Source: an uncultured Pelagibacteraceae bacterium
Lineage (GTDB): Bacteria; Pseudomonadota; Alphaproteobacteria; Pelagibacterales; Pelagibacteraceae
Length of the DNA: 58,849 bases
Reading direction: 5' to 3'
NCBI GenBank assembly: GCA_902603215.1
Contig: CACKTW010000003.1
Location: forward strand, 1 to 58,849
The stretch's first letter is position 1; each line of letters opens with the position of its first letter. Below the pieces are notes generated by a model. The model did not search any database. It was not told the DNA's origin and was given only the letters and a program-made list of their open reading frames with translations. The translations under genes were made by a program, and so were the position numbers. Of the stretch, positions 19,817 through 31,440 are shown piece after piece.

Positions 19817-20474
19817 ATCCTGAGCCCCTAATAGTTTGTAAATATTTTGGTTTTTTTGTTTCAATTTCAATTTTGTGTCTTAAACGAGTTATAACAACAT
19901 CAACAGATCTTAGTTTATCGATTTTTATTAATTTACCGATTTCTTCTCTCGCAAACACTTTTCCAGGAGATTGTATCATTTTTTTTAATATCATTTTTTC
20001 AGTGTTGTTTATCTTGAAGTTTTTGCCATCCCTTTCAATAATTGATTTATTTAAGTCTAATTTTGTTTTTCCAAAAAATATTGTATCAAATTTTTGAATT
20101 TCCAAAGTCTTATTAAGAATATTTTTGATTCTTAAAAGCAATTCTTTTGGCTCAAAAGGCTTTCCCAAGTAATCATCAGCGCCCAATTCTAATCCTTCAA
20201 TTTTTTCTTCAGTTTTGCCTTTTGCTGTTAATAAGATTATTGGTATCAAGTTATTTTTTTTTAATTCAGTTGTTAATTCTAAGCCACTTTTTTTAGGCAT
20301 CATTATATCTAAAATTATCAAATCAAATTTTATTAAATTAATTTTATCTTTAGCCTCAAAAGCATCTTTTGCGGTTGATACTAGATATTTGTTTTCTTCC
20401 AAATATTGTTTAACAAGCTCTCTAATTCTATTGTCATCATCAACAACAAGTATATGTGCTAAATATTTATCCAT
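19797..20474 (-). CDS. petR: OmpR-family response regulator (PetR-like)
   Basis: HILVVDDDNRIREL, LIILDIMMPKKSGLEL, LLTAKG, ADDYLGKPFEPKELLLRI, TIRGSGYVLW. Confidence 0.9.
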   Translation of the reverse strand: MDKYLAHILVVDDDNRIRELVKQYLEENKYLVSTAKDAFEAKDKINLIKFDLIILDIMMPKKSGLELTTELKKNNLIPIILLTAKGKTEEKIEGLELGADDYLGKPFEPKELLLRIKNILNKTLEIQKFDTIFFGKTKLDLNKSIIERDGKNFKINNTEKMILKKMIQSPGKVFAREEIGKLIKIDKLRSVDVVITRLRHKIEIETKKPKYLQTIRGSGYVLWIE

Positions 20475-20904
20475 TTACAATTTTTTCTAATATTTCTTTA
20501 AAATTTATAACTGCTTGAGAATCTGAACTTTTTAAAGCTTGATATATTCTTTTTTTTTGTTTTGCAAAAATTTCATCAGCTATTTTTTTACCATTTTTAC
20601 TAAGAAATAAATGTTTATTTCTCGAATCAATCTCTCCTTTTTTTGCAATTACAAAATTTTTTTTCGATAAATCTTTCAAAACTCTATTTAAGCTTTGTTT
20701 GGTAACTTTTAGCTTTCTTAATAGACCAGAAACAGTTATTCCCTCATATTTATCAATTAAATGAATCGTTTTATGGTGTGCTATCCCAAAGGAATATTTG
20801 GCAATTATTTTTTTTGGATCTGCAAAAGTTTCTCTATATGCAAAAAATAATTTTTCTATAAAATCTTTAATTTGTTCGTCTTTTAAGTATAAAACATCTT
20901 TCAT
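20467..20904 (-). CDS. petP: MarR-family transcriptional regulator, PetP-like
   Basis: LFFAYRETFADPKKIIAKYSFGIAHHKTIHLI...LLRKLKVTKQSLNRVLKDL; coupled to petR; start moved to MKDVLYLKDEQ at 20904. Confidence 0.82.
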   Translation of the reverse strand: MKDVLYLKDEQIKDFIEKLFFAYRETFADPKKIIAKYSFGIAHHKTIHLIDKYEGITVSGLLRKLKVTKQSLNRVLKDLSKKNFVIAKKGEIDSRNKHLFLSKNGKKIADEIFAKQKKRIYQALKSSDSQAVINFKEILEKIVNG

Positions 20905-20926
20905 TTTATTATATTGGTAAGTTATA

Positions 20927-20955
20927 TTGACATAATATATTAAGATAGTTATTTT
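20927..20955 (+). promoter_or_regulatory. Predicted ilvE promoter: TTGACA (20927-20932), 17 bp, TATTTT (20950-20955)
   Basis: Consensus -35 and 4/6 -10, about 40 bp upstream of the ilvE ATG; inverted repeat TATATT-gacat-AATATA overlaps the -35. Confidence 0.5.
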
Positions 20956-20995
20956 TCTAAATAAAAATAATTCTCTATTTTGAATATTATTAAAC

Positions 20996-21883
20996 ATGGA
21001 ATTAGTACCCTACGATAAAAGAAATGGTAAAATTTGGTTTAACAATGAATTTGTTGAATGGACAAATGCAAAAGTTCATGTTTTAAATCATGGCTTGCAT
21101 TATGCAAGTTGTGTTTTTGAAGGTGAAAGGGTTTATGATGGTCAAATTTTTAAACTCGAAGAACATACTGATAGACTTTTTCATTCAGCAAAAAGAATGG
21201 GTTTTGAGATACCATATTCTAAAGAACAAATAAATAAAGTTTGTAAGGAAATAATTACAATACAAAAAGTTCAAAATGGATATGTAAGACCACTTGCTTG
21301 GAGAGGAAGTGAGATGATGGCAATATCTGCTCAAAAAAATAAAATTCATGTTGCAATTGCTACTTGGGAATGGGGCTCATATTTTGATCCAAAATTAAAA
21401 TTAAAAGGAATTAAATTAAATATTTCAAAATGGTATAGGCCATCTCCAAAGTCTGTACCATGGGATACAAAGGCAGCTGGCTTATATATGATTTGTACGC
21501 TTTCAAAACATGAAGCTGAAAGTAAAGGATATACAGATTCTTTAATGCTTGATCATGAAGGAAATATTGCAGAAGCAACCGGAGCTAATATTTTTTTTAA
21601 AAATGACAAGAATGAATTACATACTCCTACGCCGGATTCTTTTTTAGATGGAATAACAAGAAGATGTGTAATTGGTATTGCAAAATCAAAAGGAATAAAA
21701 ATAGTAGAAAGAAAAATTAAGCCTGAAGAAATGTCAAATTTTATAGGTTGTTTTTTAACAGGAACAGCCGCCGAGATTACTCCCGTATCTCAAATTGATA
21801 AATATCAATTTAAAGTATGCAGCACAATCAAAGAATTATCAGAGAGCTATCAAAATTTGGTAAGAAAAAAATCAGCCGCTTAA
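20996..21883 (+). CDS. ilvE: Branched-chain amino acid aminotransferase
   Basis: IWFNNEFVEWTNAKVHVLNHGLHYASCVFEGERVY, EATGANIFF, LDGITRRCVI, FLTGTAAEITPV. Confidence 0.96.
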   Translation: MELVPYDKRNGKIWFNNEFVEWTNAKVHVLNHGLHYASCVFEGERVYDGQIFKLEEHTDRLFHSAKRMGFEIPYSKEQINKVCKEIITIQKVQNGYVRPLAWRGSEMMAISAQKNKIHVAIATWEWGSYFDPKLKLKGIKLNISKWYRPSPKSVPWDTKAAGLYMICTLSKHEAESKGYTDSLMLDHEGNIAEATGANIFFKNDKNELHTPTPDSFLDGITRRCVIGIAKSKGIKIVERKIKPEEMSNFIGCFLTGTAAEITPVSQIDKYQFKVCSTIKELSESYQNLVRKKSAA

Positions 21884-22464
21884 TTTTTTTCATCTTCTGA
21901 GATAGCGTGATCTATTCCTTTTCTCAGATAATCATATCCCGTGTATATTGTTAAAAATGCAGATAACCAAAGGAGGATAATCCCAATAGTTTGAGCATTG
22001 TAATCTTGAAAATTGATTAGTGTATTTCCAGTCTCTCTAGTAAGCAAAATAGATATTGAAAACATTTGAATAAAAGTTTTTACTTTTGCAAGACTCGAAA
22101 CGGGCATTTTTATTTTAATTTTAGCTAAAAATTCTCTCAAACCCGATATTAGAATTTCTCTTGTTAATATGATAACTGCAGCAATAACTTCAAAATTTTT
22201 AATTGTTCCATCTGCTACCAAAAGTATTAAAGCTGAACAAACTAGAATTTTATCTGCAATCGGATCTAATAATTCTCCAAGCTTAGATTCTTCTTTGAAT
22301 AATCTGGCTAATAAACCATCTAAAAAATCACTAAAACTTGCTATTACAAATAATATAAAAGGTATTAAATCTCCATAAAGACCAGGAAGAAAAAAAGAAA
22401 AGACAAAAATTGGAACTATAATTATTCTTCCGATAGTCAATATGTTTGGTATTTTAAATTTCAT
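21880..22464 (-). CDS. pgsA: CDP-diacylglycerol-glycerol-3-phosphate 3-phosphatidyltransferase
   Basis: NILTIGRIIIVP; SDFLDGLLARLFKEESKLGELLDPIADKI CDP-alcohol phosphotransferase motif. Confidence 0.96.
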   Translation of the reverse strand: MKFKIPNILTIGRIIIVPIFVFSFFLPGLYGDLIPFILFVIASFSDFLDGLLARLFKEESKLGELLDPIADKILVCSALILLVADGTIKNFEVIAAVIILTREILISGLREFLAKIKIKMPVSSLAKVKTFIQMFSISILLTRETGNTLINFQDYNAQTIGIILLWLSAFLTIYTGYDYLRKGIDHAISEDEKN

Positions 22465-22467
22465 AAA

Positions 22468-24303
22468 TTATTCGTGGAAAAAATTATATATTTTTTTTGC
22501 AACTTTTTCTTCAATTCCTTCCACTGACTTGATTTCATCTAAACTTGCAGATTCAACTAATTTAGCAGAACCAAAATAGTTTAATAAAGCTCTTTTTCTG
22601 ATAGATCCTATACCTTTGATTTGATCTAACAATGATTTTTTTAAACCTTTTTTTCTTTTATCTCTATGAGCACTAATTGCAAATCTATGTGCCTCATCTC
22701 TTAGTCTCTGAAGCAAAAATAAAACAGGATCATTCCGTGTAAATTTAAAAGCTTGTTTTTTATGAAAAAATGTTTCATTTCCACTATTCCTAAATTTTCC
22801 TTTCGCAATAGCAATAATTGGCAAATCATATAATCCAAATTCATCAAGGATATTTCTAGCAATATTATATTGACCTTTGCCACCGTCAATTATTACAAGA
22901 TCTGGAATAGATAATGAGCCAACAGTTTCTTTAACTGCTTTACTAAATCTTCTAATTAAGACCTCTTTCATCATTCCATAGTCATCATTTTCTATTCCTT
23001 CGGTCTTTATATTAAATTTTCTATATCTTTTTTTAATAAAACCTTCATGCCCATAAGAAATTAAAGCACCAATGCTATCCGAGCCAGAAATATGACTATT
23101 GTCATAAACTTCAACTAAATTGATATCATTTTTTAAAGAAAATTTATTACAAACACTTTCAAAAAGATTTTTATTATTGCTTGTTTCATAAATTTTTCTA
23201 GTTAGCGCTTCTTTTGCATTTTTTTCAGCAAGAGCAACAATTTTTGCTTTATTGCCTTTTTTTACGACTTGAATAGATATTGATTTTTCCTCTTTTAGTT
23301 CCAAAGTTTTTTCAATTAACTTTTGATCTTTGATTTCTGAGTTGATAACTATTAATTTTGGTATATTTTTATTTTCATAAAATTGCATGATAAAAGAAGA
23401 TAGTATTTCCTTAATATTTTGGTCGGGGTCATGTTTGGGAAAAAAAGATTGATTTCCCCAGTTTTGTTTAGATCTAAAAAAAAATATCTGAATGCAAGCC
23501 TTGCCCGATTCTTTATGTATGGCAATTACGTCCGCATCTACAAGATTAGTTTCATTAACTTTTTGAGATGATCGAATGCTATTTAATGCTCGAATACGAT
23601 CTCTAAAAATTGATGCTTTTTCAAAATTAAGATTTTTGCTTGCTCTTTCCATTTCTTTAGATAAGTTTTTTTGAATTTCTCTAGACTTTCCCGCAATGAA
23701 ATTTACGGCATCATCCACCAATTTTTTGTAATCTTTTTTTTCTATTTTGCCCACACAAGGAGCTGAACATCTTTTAATTTGATATAAGATGCATGGCCTT
23801 TTTCTATTTTTAAAAATTGTATCATCGCAAACTCTTAATAGAAAAATTTTTTGTAATATTTTGATTGTCCAGTTTGCGGATCCAGCGGACGCAAATGGAC
23901 CAAAATAATAACCTTTTTTTGTTTTCTTTCCTCTATGTTTTGTTACTTGCGGCCAATCTTCATTTTTACTTATAAATATAAATGGAAAAGATTTATCATC
24001 TCTTAATAGAATATTAAATTTTGGTCTATATTTTTTAATAAGATTTGCTTCAAGCAAAAGTGCTTCGCTTTCGTTAGAAGTTGTTACGATTTCAAGATTT
24101 CTTGTTTGCGAAAGCATTCTTTCAGTTCTTATTATTAAATTTTTTTCAGAAATATAATTTTTCAGTCTACTTGGTAGATTTTTTGCTTTGCCGATATATA
24201 AAATTTCATTTTTTTCATTTAACATTTTATATATGCCTGGACTTTTTGTAATAAAAGGTAGTTTTTTTTTTATTATTTGTTTGCCTTTTTCGGAACTAAA
24301 CAT
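22468..24303 (-). CDS. uvrC: Excinuclease ABC subunit C
   Basis: [69 protein letters not shown]. Confidence 0.97.
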   Translation of the reverse strand: MFSSEKGKQIIKKKLPFITKSPGIYKMLNEKNEILYIGKAKNLPSRLKNYISEKNLIIRTERMLSQTRNLEIVTTSNESEALLLEANLIKKYRPKFNILLRDDKSFPFIFISKNEDWPQVTKHRGKKTKKGYYFGPFASAGSANWTIKILQKIFLLRVCDDTIFKNRKRPCILYQIKRCSAPCVGKIEKKDYKKLVDDAVNFIAGKSREIQKNLSKEMERASKNLNFEKASIFRDRIRALNSIRSSQKVNETNLVDADVIAIHKESGKACIQIFFFRSKQNWGNQSFFPKHDPDQNIKEILSSFIMQFYENKNIPKLIVINSEIKDQKLIEKTLELKEEKSISIQVVKKGNKAKIVALAEKNAKEALTRKIYETSNNKNLFESVCNKFSLKNDINLVEVYDNSHISGSDSIGALISYGHEGFIKKRYRKFNIKTEGIENDDYGMMKEVLIRRFSKAVKETVGSLSIPDLVIIDGGKGQYNIARNILDEFGLYDLPIIAIAKGKFRNSGNETFFHKKQAFKFTRNDPVLFLLQRLRDEAHRFAISAHRDKRKKGLKKSLLDQIKGIGSIRKRALLNYFGSAKLVESASLDEIKSVEGIEEKVAKKIYNFFHE

Positions 24304-24718
24304 TTTCTCTTTTTTTTGTGATTTCTATTCCAACCGAACTTGTTTCTTTCAAGATATCTAATTTTTCTATTCTAAGCATTATCTTCAAAATTCTACGGTC
24401 TTTAAATAGTTCATCAAATGTAGCTTCAGCTAAAGATTCCAAAAAATTGAAATGTTTTTTTCGAATTAAATTTGAAATAATTGCAACAACTTTTTTATAA
24501 TTTACTATTGATTTAATATCGTTGTCATTTTTAGGTTTTTGGTTTCTAAAATTTATTATTAAGTTAAATCTAACACGTTGTTTATTTATTTTTTCGGAAC
24601 TGTAATAGCCTAATTTAAAATTTAAAATTAAATCTCTGATAATAATTTTATTTTCATATGAAAAATATAATTTTTTTTTCTTTACTAATTTGATAATGTT
24701 GTTTTTGTTTTTTTTCAT
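24296..24718 (-). CDS. folB: Dihydroneopterin aldolase-family protein
   Basis: [33 protein letters not shown]...[11 protein letters not shown]...VGIEITKKR; start moved to ATG 24718, ATGA overlap with the SDR gene. Confidence 0.78.
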   Translation of the reverse strand: MKKNKNNIIKLVKKKKLYFSYENKIIIRDLILNFKLGYYSSEKINKQRVRFNLIINFRNQKPKNDNDIKSIVNYKKVVAIISNLIRKKHFNFLESLAEATFDELFKDRRILKIMLRIEKLDILKETSSVGIEITKKRENV

Positions 24719-25470
24719 TCTTTGCCTTTTAGTATATCTGGTGTCTGCCAATTCAAACTTTGACCACTATCAACAGCCATTATTTGACCAGTAATTGAAC
24801 TATTTTTAATAAAAAAGTCAACAGCATTACATATTTCATTTATATCTACTTGTTTTTTTAAAGGTGTTGCTAAATATTGTTTTCTAAAGTGTTTTTCAGA
24901 CTGTCTTTTATTTTTTAAAGTAGGTCCAGGAGCTATACCATTTACTCTTATATTTGGAGCAAGGCTCATAGCACTTGTTTTAGTTAGCGTATAAAGACCT
25001 GTCTTACTTATTGTATATGAGAAGAAGTGTGGAGTTAGTTTAAATACTCTCTGATCAATAATGTTAATTATATTGTTATTTTTTCCTTTTATATTTTTAG
25101 CAAATTCTTTTGATAAAAGGGCTGGTGCTCTTAAATTTGTTCTTAAATGTTTACCCCAACTATCTGTTGTGAAATTTTCAAGCTTATCATTTTCAAATAA
25201 TGAAGCGTTATTAATTAAGCAATCAAAGCATTTTAATTTAAATTTTGCAAATTTTATTACTTTATTTACATCTTGTTCTTTACTTAAGTCACCTTTTACC
25301 AAGTATACTTTTGTTTTATTTTTAGATAATTTTTTTTTTAATTTTTCGGCTTTTGACTTAGATTTATTAAAATGAATTACAATTTCTTTTCCTGGACCTG
25401 ATAATTTTTCTGCAATTGCAGAACCAATTCTTGTAGCTCCTCCGGTAATAATTATTTTATTTGCTTCCAT
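24715..25470 (-). CDS. Short-chain dehydrogenase, pteridine reductase (FolM/PTR1)-like
   Basis: [67 protein letters not shown]. Confidence 0.8.
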   Translation of the reverse strand: MEANKIIITGGATRIGSAIAEKLSGPGKEIVIHFNKSKSKAEKLKKKLSKNKTKVYLVKGDLSKEQDVNKVIKFAKFKLKCFDCLINNASLFENDKLENFTTDSWGKHLRTNLRAPALLSKEFAKNIKGKNNNIINIIDQRVFKLTPHFFSYTISKTGLYTLTKTSAMSLAPNIRVNGIAPGPTLKNKRQSEKHFRKQYLATPLKKQVDINEICNAVDFFIKNSSITGQIMAVDSGQSLNWQTPDILKGKE

Positions 25471-27623
25471 TTCTTTTTCCCTTTTTGAGCTCTCGTTCCA
25501 GGCATACCCATAGTGGATCTTCCCTTAGGATAAAGCTTGTTATTAAGACTATACTGTTTTGCTTTAGGATTTAAATCAATTTCTAATTCAGTGTTTTCTA
25601 ATTTTCTTATTTCATCTCTAATTTTTGCCGCTTCCTCAAATTCTAAATTGGCAGCAGAATCCTTCATTTTTTTCTTTAATATTTTTAAGTGTTTTTTAAG
25701 ATTTCCTCCAATGTTTGATCCAGTACCAACTTTCACATAATCTTTTTCATAAACAGATTCCAAAATATCACTAATTTCCTTTTGAACTGTTTTGGCGCTT
25801 ATCTTATTTTTTTTATTATATTCTAACTGTTTTTTTCTACGCCTATTAGTTTCTGAAATAGATTTTTCAATGCTTTTTGTTTTTTTATCAGCATACAAAA
25901 TTACTTTACCTTCTATATTTCTAGCAGCTCTACCTATTGTTTGAATTAAAGATGTTTCTGATCTCAAAAAACCTTCTTTATCAGCATCTAATATTGCAAC
26001 CAAAGAACATTCCGGAATATCCAATCCTTCTCTTAGTAGATTTATACCAACCAAAACATCAAAAACACCCATTCTTAAATCTCTCATTATTTCAATTCTT
26101 TCTAGAGTATTAATATCAGAATGCAGGTATCTAACTTTAATACCATTTTCATGAAGGTATTCTGTTAAATCTTCGGACATTTTTTTTGTAAGAGTGGTAA
26201 CCAAAACTCTAAAATTTTTTTCTACAATTTTTCTACATTCATGCATTAAATCATCTACTTGATTTTTAGCTGGCCTTACTTCAACTTCAGGATCTATTAA
26301 ACCAGTTGGCCTAATAACTTGATCAACATACTTTCCATTTACTTGTTTTAATTCCCACGGCCCCGGAGTTGCCGACACAAAGACAGTTTGAGTTCTCATC
26401 ATGTCCCACTCTTCAAATTTTAATGGACGATTATCCATACAAGAGGGTAGTCTAAAACCATATTCTGCCAATGTGCTTTTTCTTGATCTATCACCTTTGT
26501 ACATTCCATTTAATTGAGGTACAGTTACGTGACTTTCATCAACAAATATTAATGTGTTATCTGGAAAATATTCAAACAAAGTAGGAGGAGGTTCTCCTGG
26601 GTTACGCCCAGATAAAAATCTAGAATAGTTTTCAATTCCAGCACAAGTTCCTGTTGCTTCTATCATTTCCAAATCAAATTTTGTTCTTTCCTCAAGCCTT
26701 TGTGCTTCTAATAATTTATTTTCATTTTTGTGTTTAACTAAAGTCTTTTTTAATTCTTCTTTAATTTTTATTATTGCTTGTTCTATAGTTGGTCTAGGTG
26801 TTATGTAGTGGCTGTTCGCATAGATCTTTATTAAATTGAAATCCTTTGTTTTATCTCCAGTCAAAGGATCAAACTCTTCAATTTTTTCTAATTTGTTTCC
26901 AAATAAAATTAACCTCCAAGCTCTATCTTCCAAGTGGGATGGAAATATTTCTAAACTTTCTCCTCTTACTCTGAAAGTTCCCCTGTAGAAGTTTTGATCA
27001 TTTCTTTTATATTGCAAATTAACAAACATTTTTATCAACTCTTCTCTATTATAATTTTTGTTTTTTTCTAGAGTTACTGTCATTTTGCTATAAGCCTCAA
27101 CTGATCCAAGGCCATAGATACAAGAAACGCTGGCAACTATAATTACATCATCTCTTTCTAACAAAGATCGTGTTGCAGAGTGTCTCATTCTATCGATTTG
27201 TTCATTAATAGAAGCTTCTTTTTCTATATATGTATTTGTTTTTGGAACGTAAGCTTCAGGAGTATAATAGTCATAGTAAGATACAAAATATTCAACAGCA
27301 TTTTCAGGAAAGAAAGATTTCATTTCTCCATAAAGCTGCGCTGCCAACGTTTTGTTTGGAGCTAAAATTAAAGCAGGTCTATTACATTCTTCTATAACTT
27401 TTGCCATTGTAAAAGTTTTTCCAGAACCAGTAACTCCTAATAGAACTTGATTATTTTCACCTTTTTTTGCTTTTTTAACCAATTCTTTAATTGCACCGGG
27501 CTGATCACCCGCAGGTTTAAAGTTGCTTACAACTTTTAGTTTTTTTCCACCTTCAAGTTTTTTGCTAAAAAGTGAACTTGAACCTTGAATTTCTGTAATT
27601 TTATCTTGGTAAGTATTTTGCAT
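25452..27623 (-). CDS. uvrB: Excinuclease ABC subunit B
   Basis: [45 protein letters not shown]; start moved to MQNTYQDK at 27623. Confidence 0.97.
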   Translation of the reverse strand: MQNTYQDKITEIQGSSSLFSKKLEGGKKLKVVSNFKPAGDQPGAIKELVKKAKKGENNQVLLGVTGSGKTFTMAKVIEECNRPALILAPNKTLAAQLYGEMKSFFPENAVEYFVSYYDYYTPEAYVPKTNTYIEKEASINEQIDRMRHSATRSLLERDDVIIVASVSCIYGLGSVEAYSKMTVTLEKNKNYNREELIKMFVNLQYKRNDQNFYRGTFRVRGESLEIFPSHLEDRAWRLILFGNKLEKIEEFDPLTGDKTKDFNLIKIYANSHYITPRPTIEQAIIKIKEELKKTLVKHKNENKLLEAQRLEERTKFDLEMIEATGTCAGIENYSRFLSGRNPGEPPPTLFEYFPDNTLIFVDESHVTVPQLNGMYKGDRSRKSTLAEYGFRLPSCMDNRPLKFEEWDMMRTQTVFVSATPGPWELKQVNGKYVDQVIRPTGLIDPEVEVRPAKNQVDDLMHECRKIVEKNFRVLVTTLTKKMSEDLTEYLHENGIKVRYLHSDINTLERIEIMRDLRMGVFDVLVGINLLREGLDIPECSLVAILDADKEGFLRSETSLIQTIGRAARNIEGKVILYADKKTKSIEKSISETNRRRKKQLEYNKKNKISAKTVQKEISDILESVYEKDYVKVGTGSNIGGNLKKHLKILKKKMKDSAANLEFEEAAKIRDEIRKLENTELEIDLNPKAKQYSLNNKLYPKGRSTMGMPGTRAQKGKKKWKQIK

Positions 27624-27652
27624 TTCTGTTATTAAATATTTAATAAATATAG

Positions 27653-28858
<1,206 letters not shown>

Positions 28859-28859
28859 T

Positions 28860-29804
28860 TTAGTGTGATAAAAACTTTTCAGCTTCCAAGGCGGCAATAC
28901 ATCCCATACCAGCCGCAGTCACTGCTTGTCTAAATATTTTATCTTTAACATCACCAGCAGCATATACGCCCGGTATATTTGTAACAGTAGAATCCGGTTT
29001 GGTTATAAGATACCCTTCTTTATCCATATTTAACTGTCCTTTAAATAGAGATGTTGCTGGATCATGACCTATTGCTATAAAAAGTCCATCAATTTTTAAT
29101 TCGCTTGTTTTATTTGTCTTTACATTTTTTATTTTTATTCCTTTAACATTTTTTGGATTTTTTTCACCAAACACATCTTCAACAATTGTATCCCAAACAA
29201 TTTCAATTTTTTTATTATTCATTAATCTTGATTGTAAAAGTTTTTCTGCCCTCAACTTATCTCTTCGGTGTATTAAAGTAACTTTTGATGCAAATTTAGT
29301 TAAAAACATTGCTTCTTCGACAGCAGCATTTCCACCACCAACAACCGCAACTTCTTTTCCTTTAAAGAAGAAACCATCACATGTTGCACATGCCGATACC
29401 CCAAATCCTTTAAATTCTTGTTCTGATTTTATATTAAGCCATCTAGCTTGAGCTCCAGTAGAAATGATTAAACTATCAGCAGTATAAACTTGTCCCCCAT
29501 CTCCTATAGCCTTAAAAGGTTTTTCATTTAATTTTACTTCCTTAATATGATCTTCAATTACTTCTGTGCCAACAGTTGTTGCTTGTTTTTTCATTTGCTC
29601 CATTAACCATGGTCCTTGTATTACATCTGCGAAACCAGGATAATTTTCAACATCAGTTGTTGTAGATAGTTGGCCACCTGGCTCTACTCCATTTATAAGG
29701 ATTGGTTTTAGCATTGCTCTTGCAGCATAAACTGCAGCAGTATAACCAGCGGGACCAGATCCTAAAATTAACACTTTTGTGTGTTTTGTTGGATTTTGAC
29801 TCAT
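28860..29804 (-). CDS. trxB: Thioredoxin reductase
   Basis: LILGSGPAGYTAAVYAARA, VSACATCDGFFFKGKEVAVVGGGNAAVEEA, GVYAAGDVKDK. Confidence 0.97.
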   Translation of the reverse strand: MSQNPTKHTKVLILGSGPAGYTAAVYAARAMLKPILINGVEPGGQLSTTTDVENYPGFADVIQGPWLMEQMKKQATTVGTEVIEDHIKEVKLNEKPFKAIGDGGQVYTADSLIISTGAQARWLNIKSEQEFKGFGVSACATCDGFFFKGKEVAVVGGGNAAVEEAMFLTKFASKVTLIHRRDKLRAEKLLQSRLMNNKKIEIVWDTIVEDVFGEKNPKNVKGIKIKNVKTNKTSELKIDGLFIAIGHDPATSLFKGQLNMDKEGYLITKPDSTVTNIPGVYAAGDVKDKIFRQAVTAAGMGCIAALEAEKFLSH

Positions 29805-29825
29805 ATCAAAGTTATATAGTTATAA

Positions 29826-30764
29826 ATGTCTAAAATAAAAGGTGTTTTATTAACAGAAGGAATGCATGGAATGATAAGTCAAGTTGAAGGATTGGCAAAA
29901 GCTCTTGATTTAAATTTTATTCATCAAAAAGTTGAATTAAATCATTTTTGGCGTTTTTTACCTCCAAAGATTACCCCAATAAAGCAATTCATTTTAAAGG
30001 AAAAAATTGAATCCAATGCAAAAGTAGTAATTTCTTGTGGGAGAAAAAGCGTTATTCCATCTATAATTTTAAAGAAAAAATATAAGGAAAAAATTTTCAC
30101 GATTCATATACAAGAGCCAAAAGTTGGTTTAAATAATTTTGATTTAATTATTGTTCCGGAGCACGATAATTTGAGAGGAGAAAATGTGATTAGCTCAAAA
30201 GGTGCAATTCATTACATTACCAAAGCAGAAATTGAAAAATCAAAGCCTTACCTAACTAACAAAATTACAAGTAACAAAATAGTCACATTAATATTGGGAG
30301 GCCCAAACAAATATTATGATTTTAGCGTTGAAGAGTTAACGAAAGTATTTAATGAAATAAAATCAAAATTTATATCTCTTGAATACAAGGTAGTTGTAGT
30401 GCCTTCAATGAGAACCCCAAAAACAATTATTGATCTAGCAGTCAAAGAATTCGTTGGCCATGGATATGTTGTTCAAAATATAGATAGAAACGCATACTTA
30501 TCCTCGCTTGGACTTGCAAAAAATATAATTGTAACCTGTGATTCAACCTCAATGATCTCTGAGGCGGCAACATCTGGAAAACCTATTTTTATTGCCCATA
30601 TGAAAACCAAAAAGAATAACTATAGATTTAAAAAATTTTTTCAATTATTTAGAGAGATGGGAATTACTAGAAATTTAGGAGAAAAAATTGAAGATTGGAA
30701 TTATAATTATTTTAATGAAGCTGAACGAATAGCGAAAATTGTGAAAGAAAAATGGAATATTTAA
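29826..30764 (+). CDS. ELM1-like family protein (mitochondrial fission ELM1 domain, putative nucleotide-sugar-binding/glycosyltransferase-like)
   Basis: VLLTEGMHGMISQVEGLAKAL, LNNFDLIIVPEHD, TLILGGPNKYYDFS, VTCDSTSMISEAATSGKPIFI. Confidence 0.8.
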   Translation: MSKIKGVLLTEGMHGMISQVEGLAKALDLNFIHQKVELNHFWRFLPPKITPIKQFILKEKIESNAKVVISCGRKSVIPSIILKKKYKEKIFTIHIQEPKVGLNNFDLIIVPEHDNLRGENVISSKGAIHYITKAEIEKSKPYLTNKITSNKIVTLILGGPNKYYDFSVEELTKVFNEIKSKFISLEYKVVVVPSMRTPKTIIDLAVKEFVGHGYVVQNIDRNAYLSSLGLAKNIIVTCDSTSMISEAATSGKPIFIAHMKTKKNNYRFKKFFQLFREMGITRNLGEKIEDWNYNYFNEAERIAKIVKEKWNI

Positions 30765-31414
30765 ATTCTTTGAAGAAAAGGTCAAAACATTTTACCTCTC
30801 CCTTTGAGCATTGGGAAATGAATGAACCCTTGAGCAAGGAATCAATAAAAGAGATTTGTGACACTGAAATTGCAGATATAAGCAAAATGAATATTAATTA
30901 TGATGGAACAAGAGCTATTGATGGTGGTGAAGGAAAATTTAGAGAGGGTATAGCAAGCGGAGGCAAAGCTATAAAATTCAGATGTTTTATTGACGCAAAT
31001 AATTCAAGAGATTTTCCTAGTTTATCCAATTTAATTGATGAGCTTAGATTAAAAGATACTTACGAATATATTGGTGAATTAATTAAAAAAGATTTATCCA
31101 ATTCATATATTAGAGTTGAGGTTATATGTGATCGCAAAGGGTTTTGGTTAAAACCACATTGTGACATTAAAGAAAAATTAATGTCATCATTGCTATTTGT
31201 TAATCCTTTTAATGAGTCAGAAAATCTAGGAACTGATTTTTATGATGAAAAATTGAAAATAGCAAAGACAGTTCCGTATAAAAATAATTATGGTTATCTT
31301 TTTACCACTGGACCAAAAGCTTGGCATGGAATGGAAAAAAAGGAAATTAAAAAAGAAAGAAGATCTCTCCTAATAAATTATGTTACTTTTAAAACTGATT
31401 GGAAAGTAAAATAA
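30752..31414 (+). CDS. Putative 2-oxoglutarate/Fe(II)-dependent oxygenase-like protein
   Basis: Possible HxD...H...R set: KPHCDIKEK ... TGPKAWHGM ... ERRSLLINYVTF; start overlaps the ELM1-like gene by 13 nt. Confidence 0.6.
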   Translation: MEYLNSLKKRSKHFTSPFEHWEMNEPLSKESIKEICDTEIADISKMNINYDGTRAIDGGEGKFREGIASGGKAIKFRCFIDANNSRDFPSLSNLIDELRLKDTYEYIGELIKKDLSNSYIRVEVICDRKGFWLKPHCDIKEKLMSSLLFVNPFNESENLGTDFYDEKLKIAKTVPYKNNYGYLFTTGPKAWHGMEKKEIKKERRSLLINYVTFKTDWKVK

Positions 31415-31440
31415 CCTTTAATAAAAAGTTTTAATATTAT

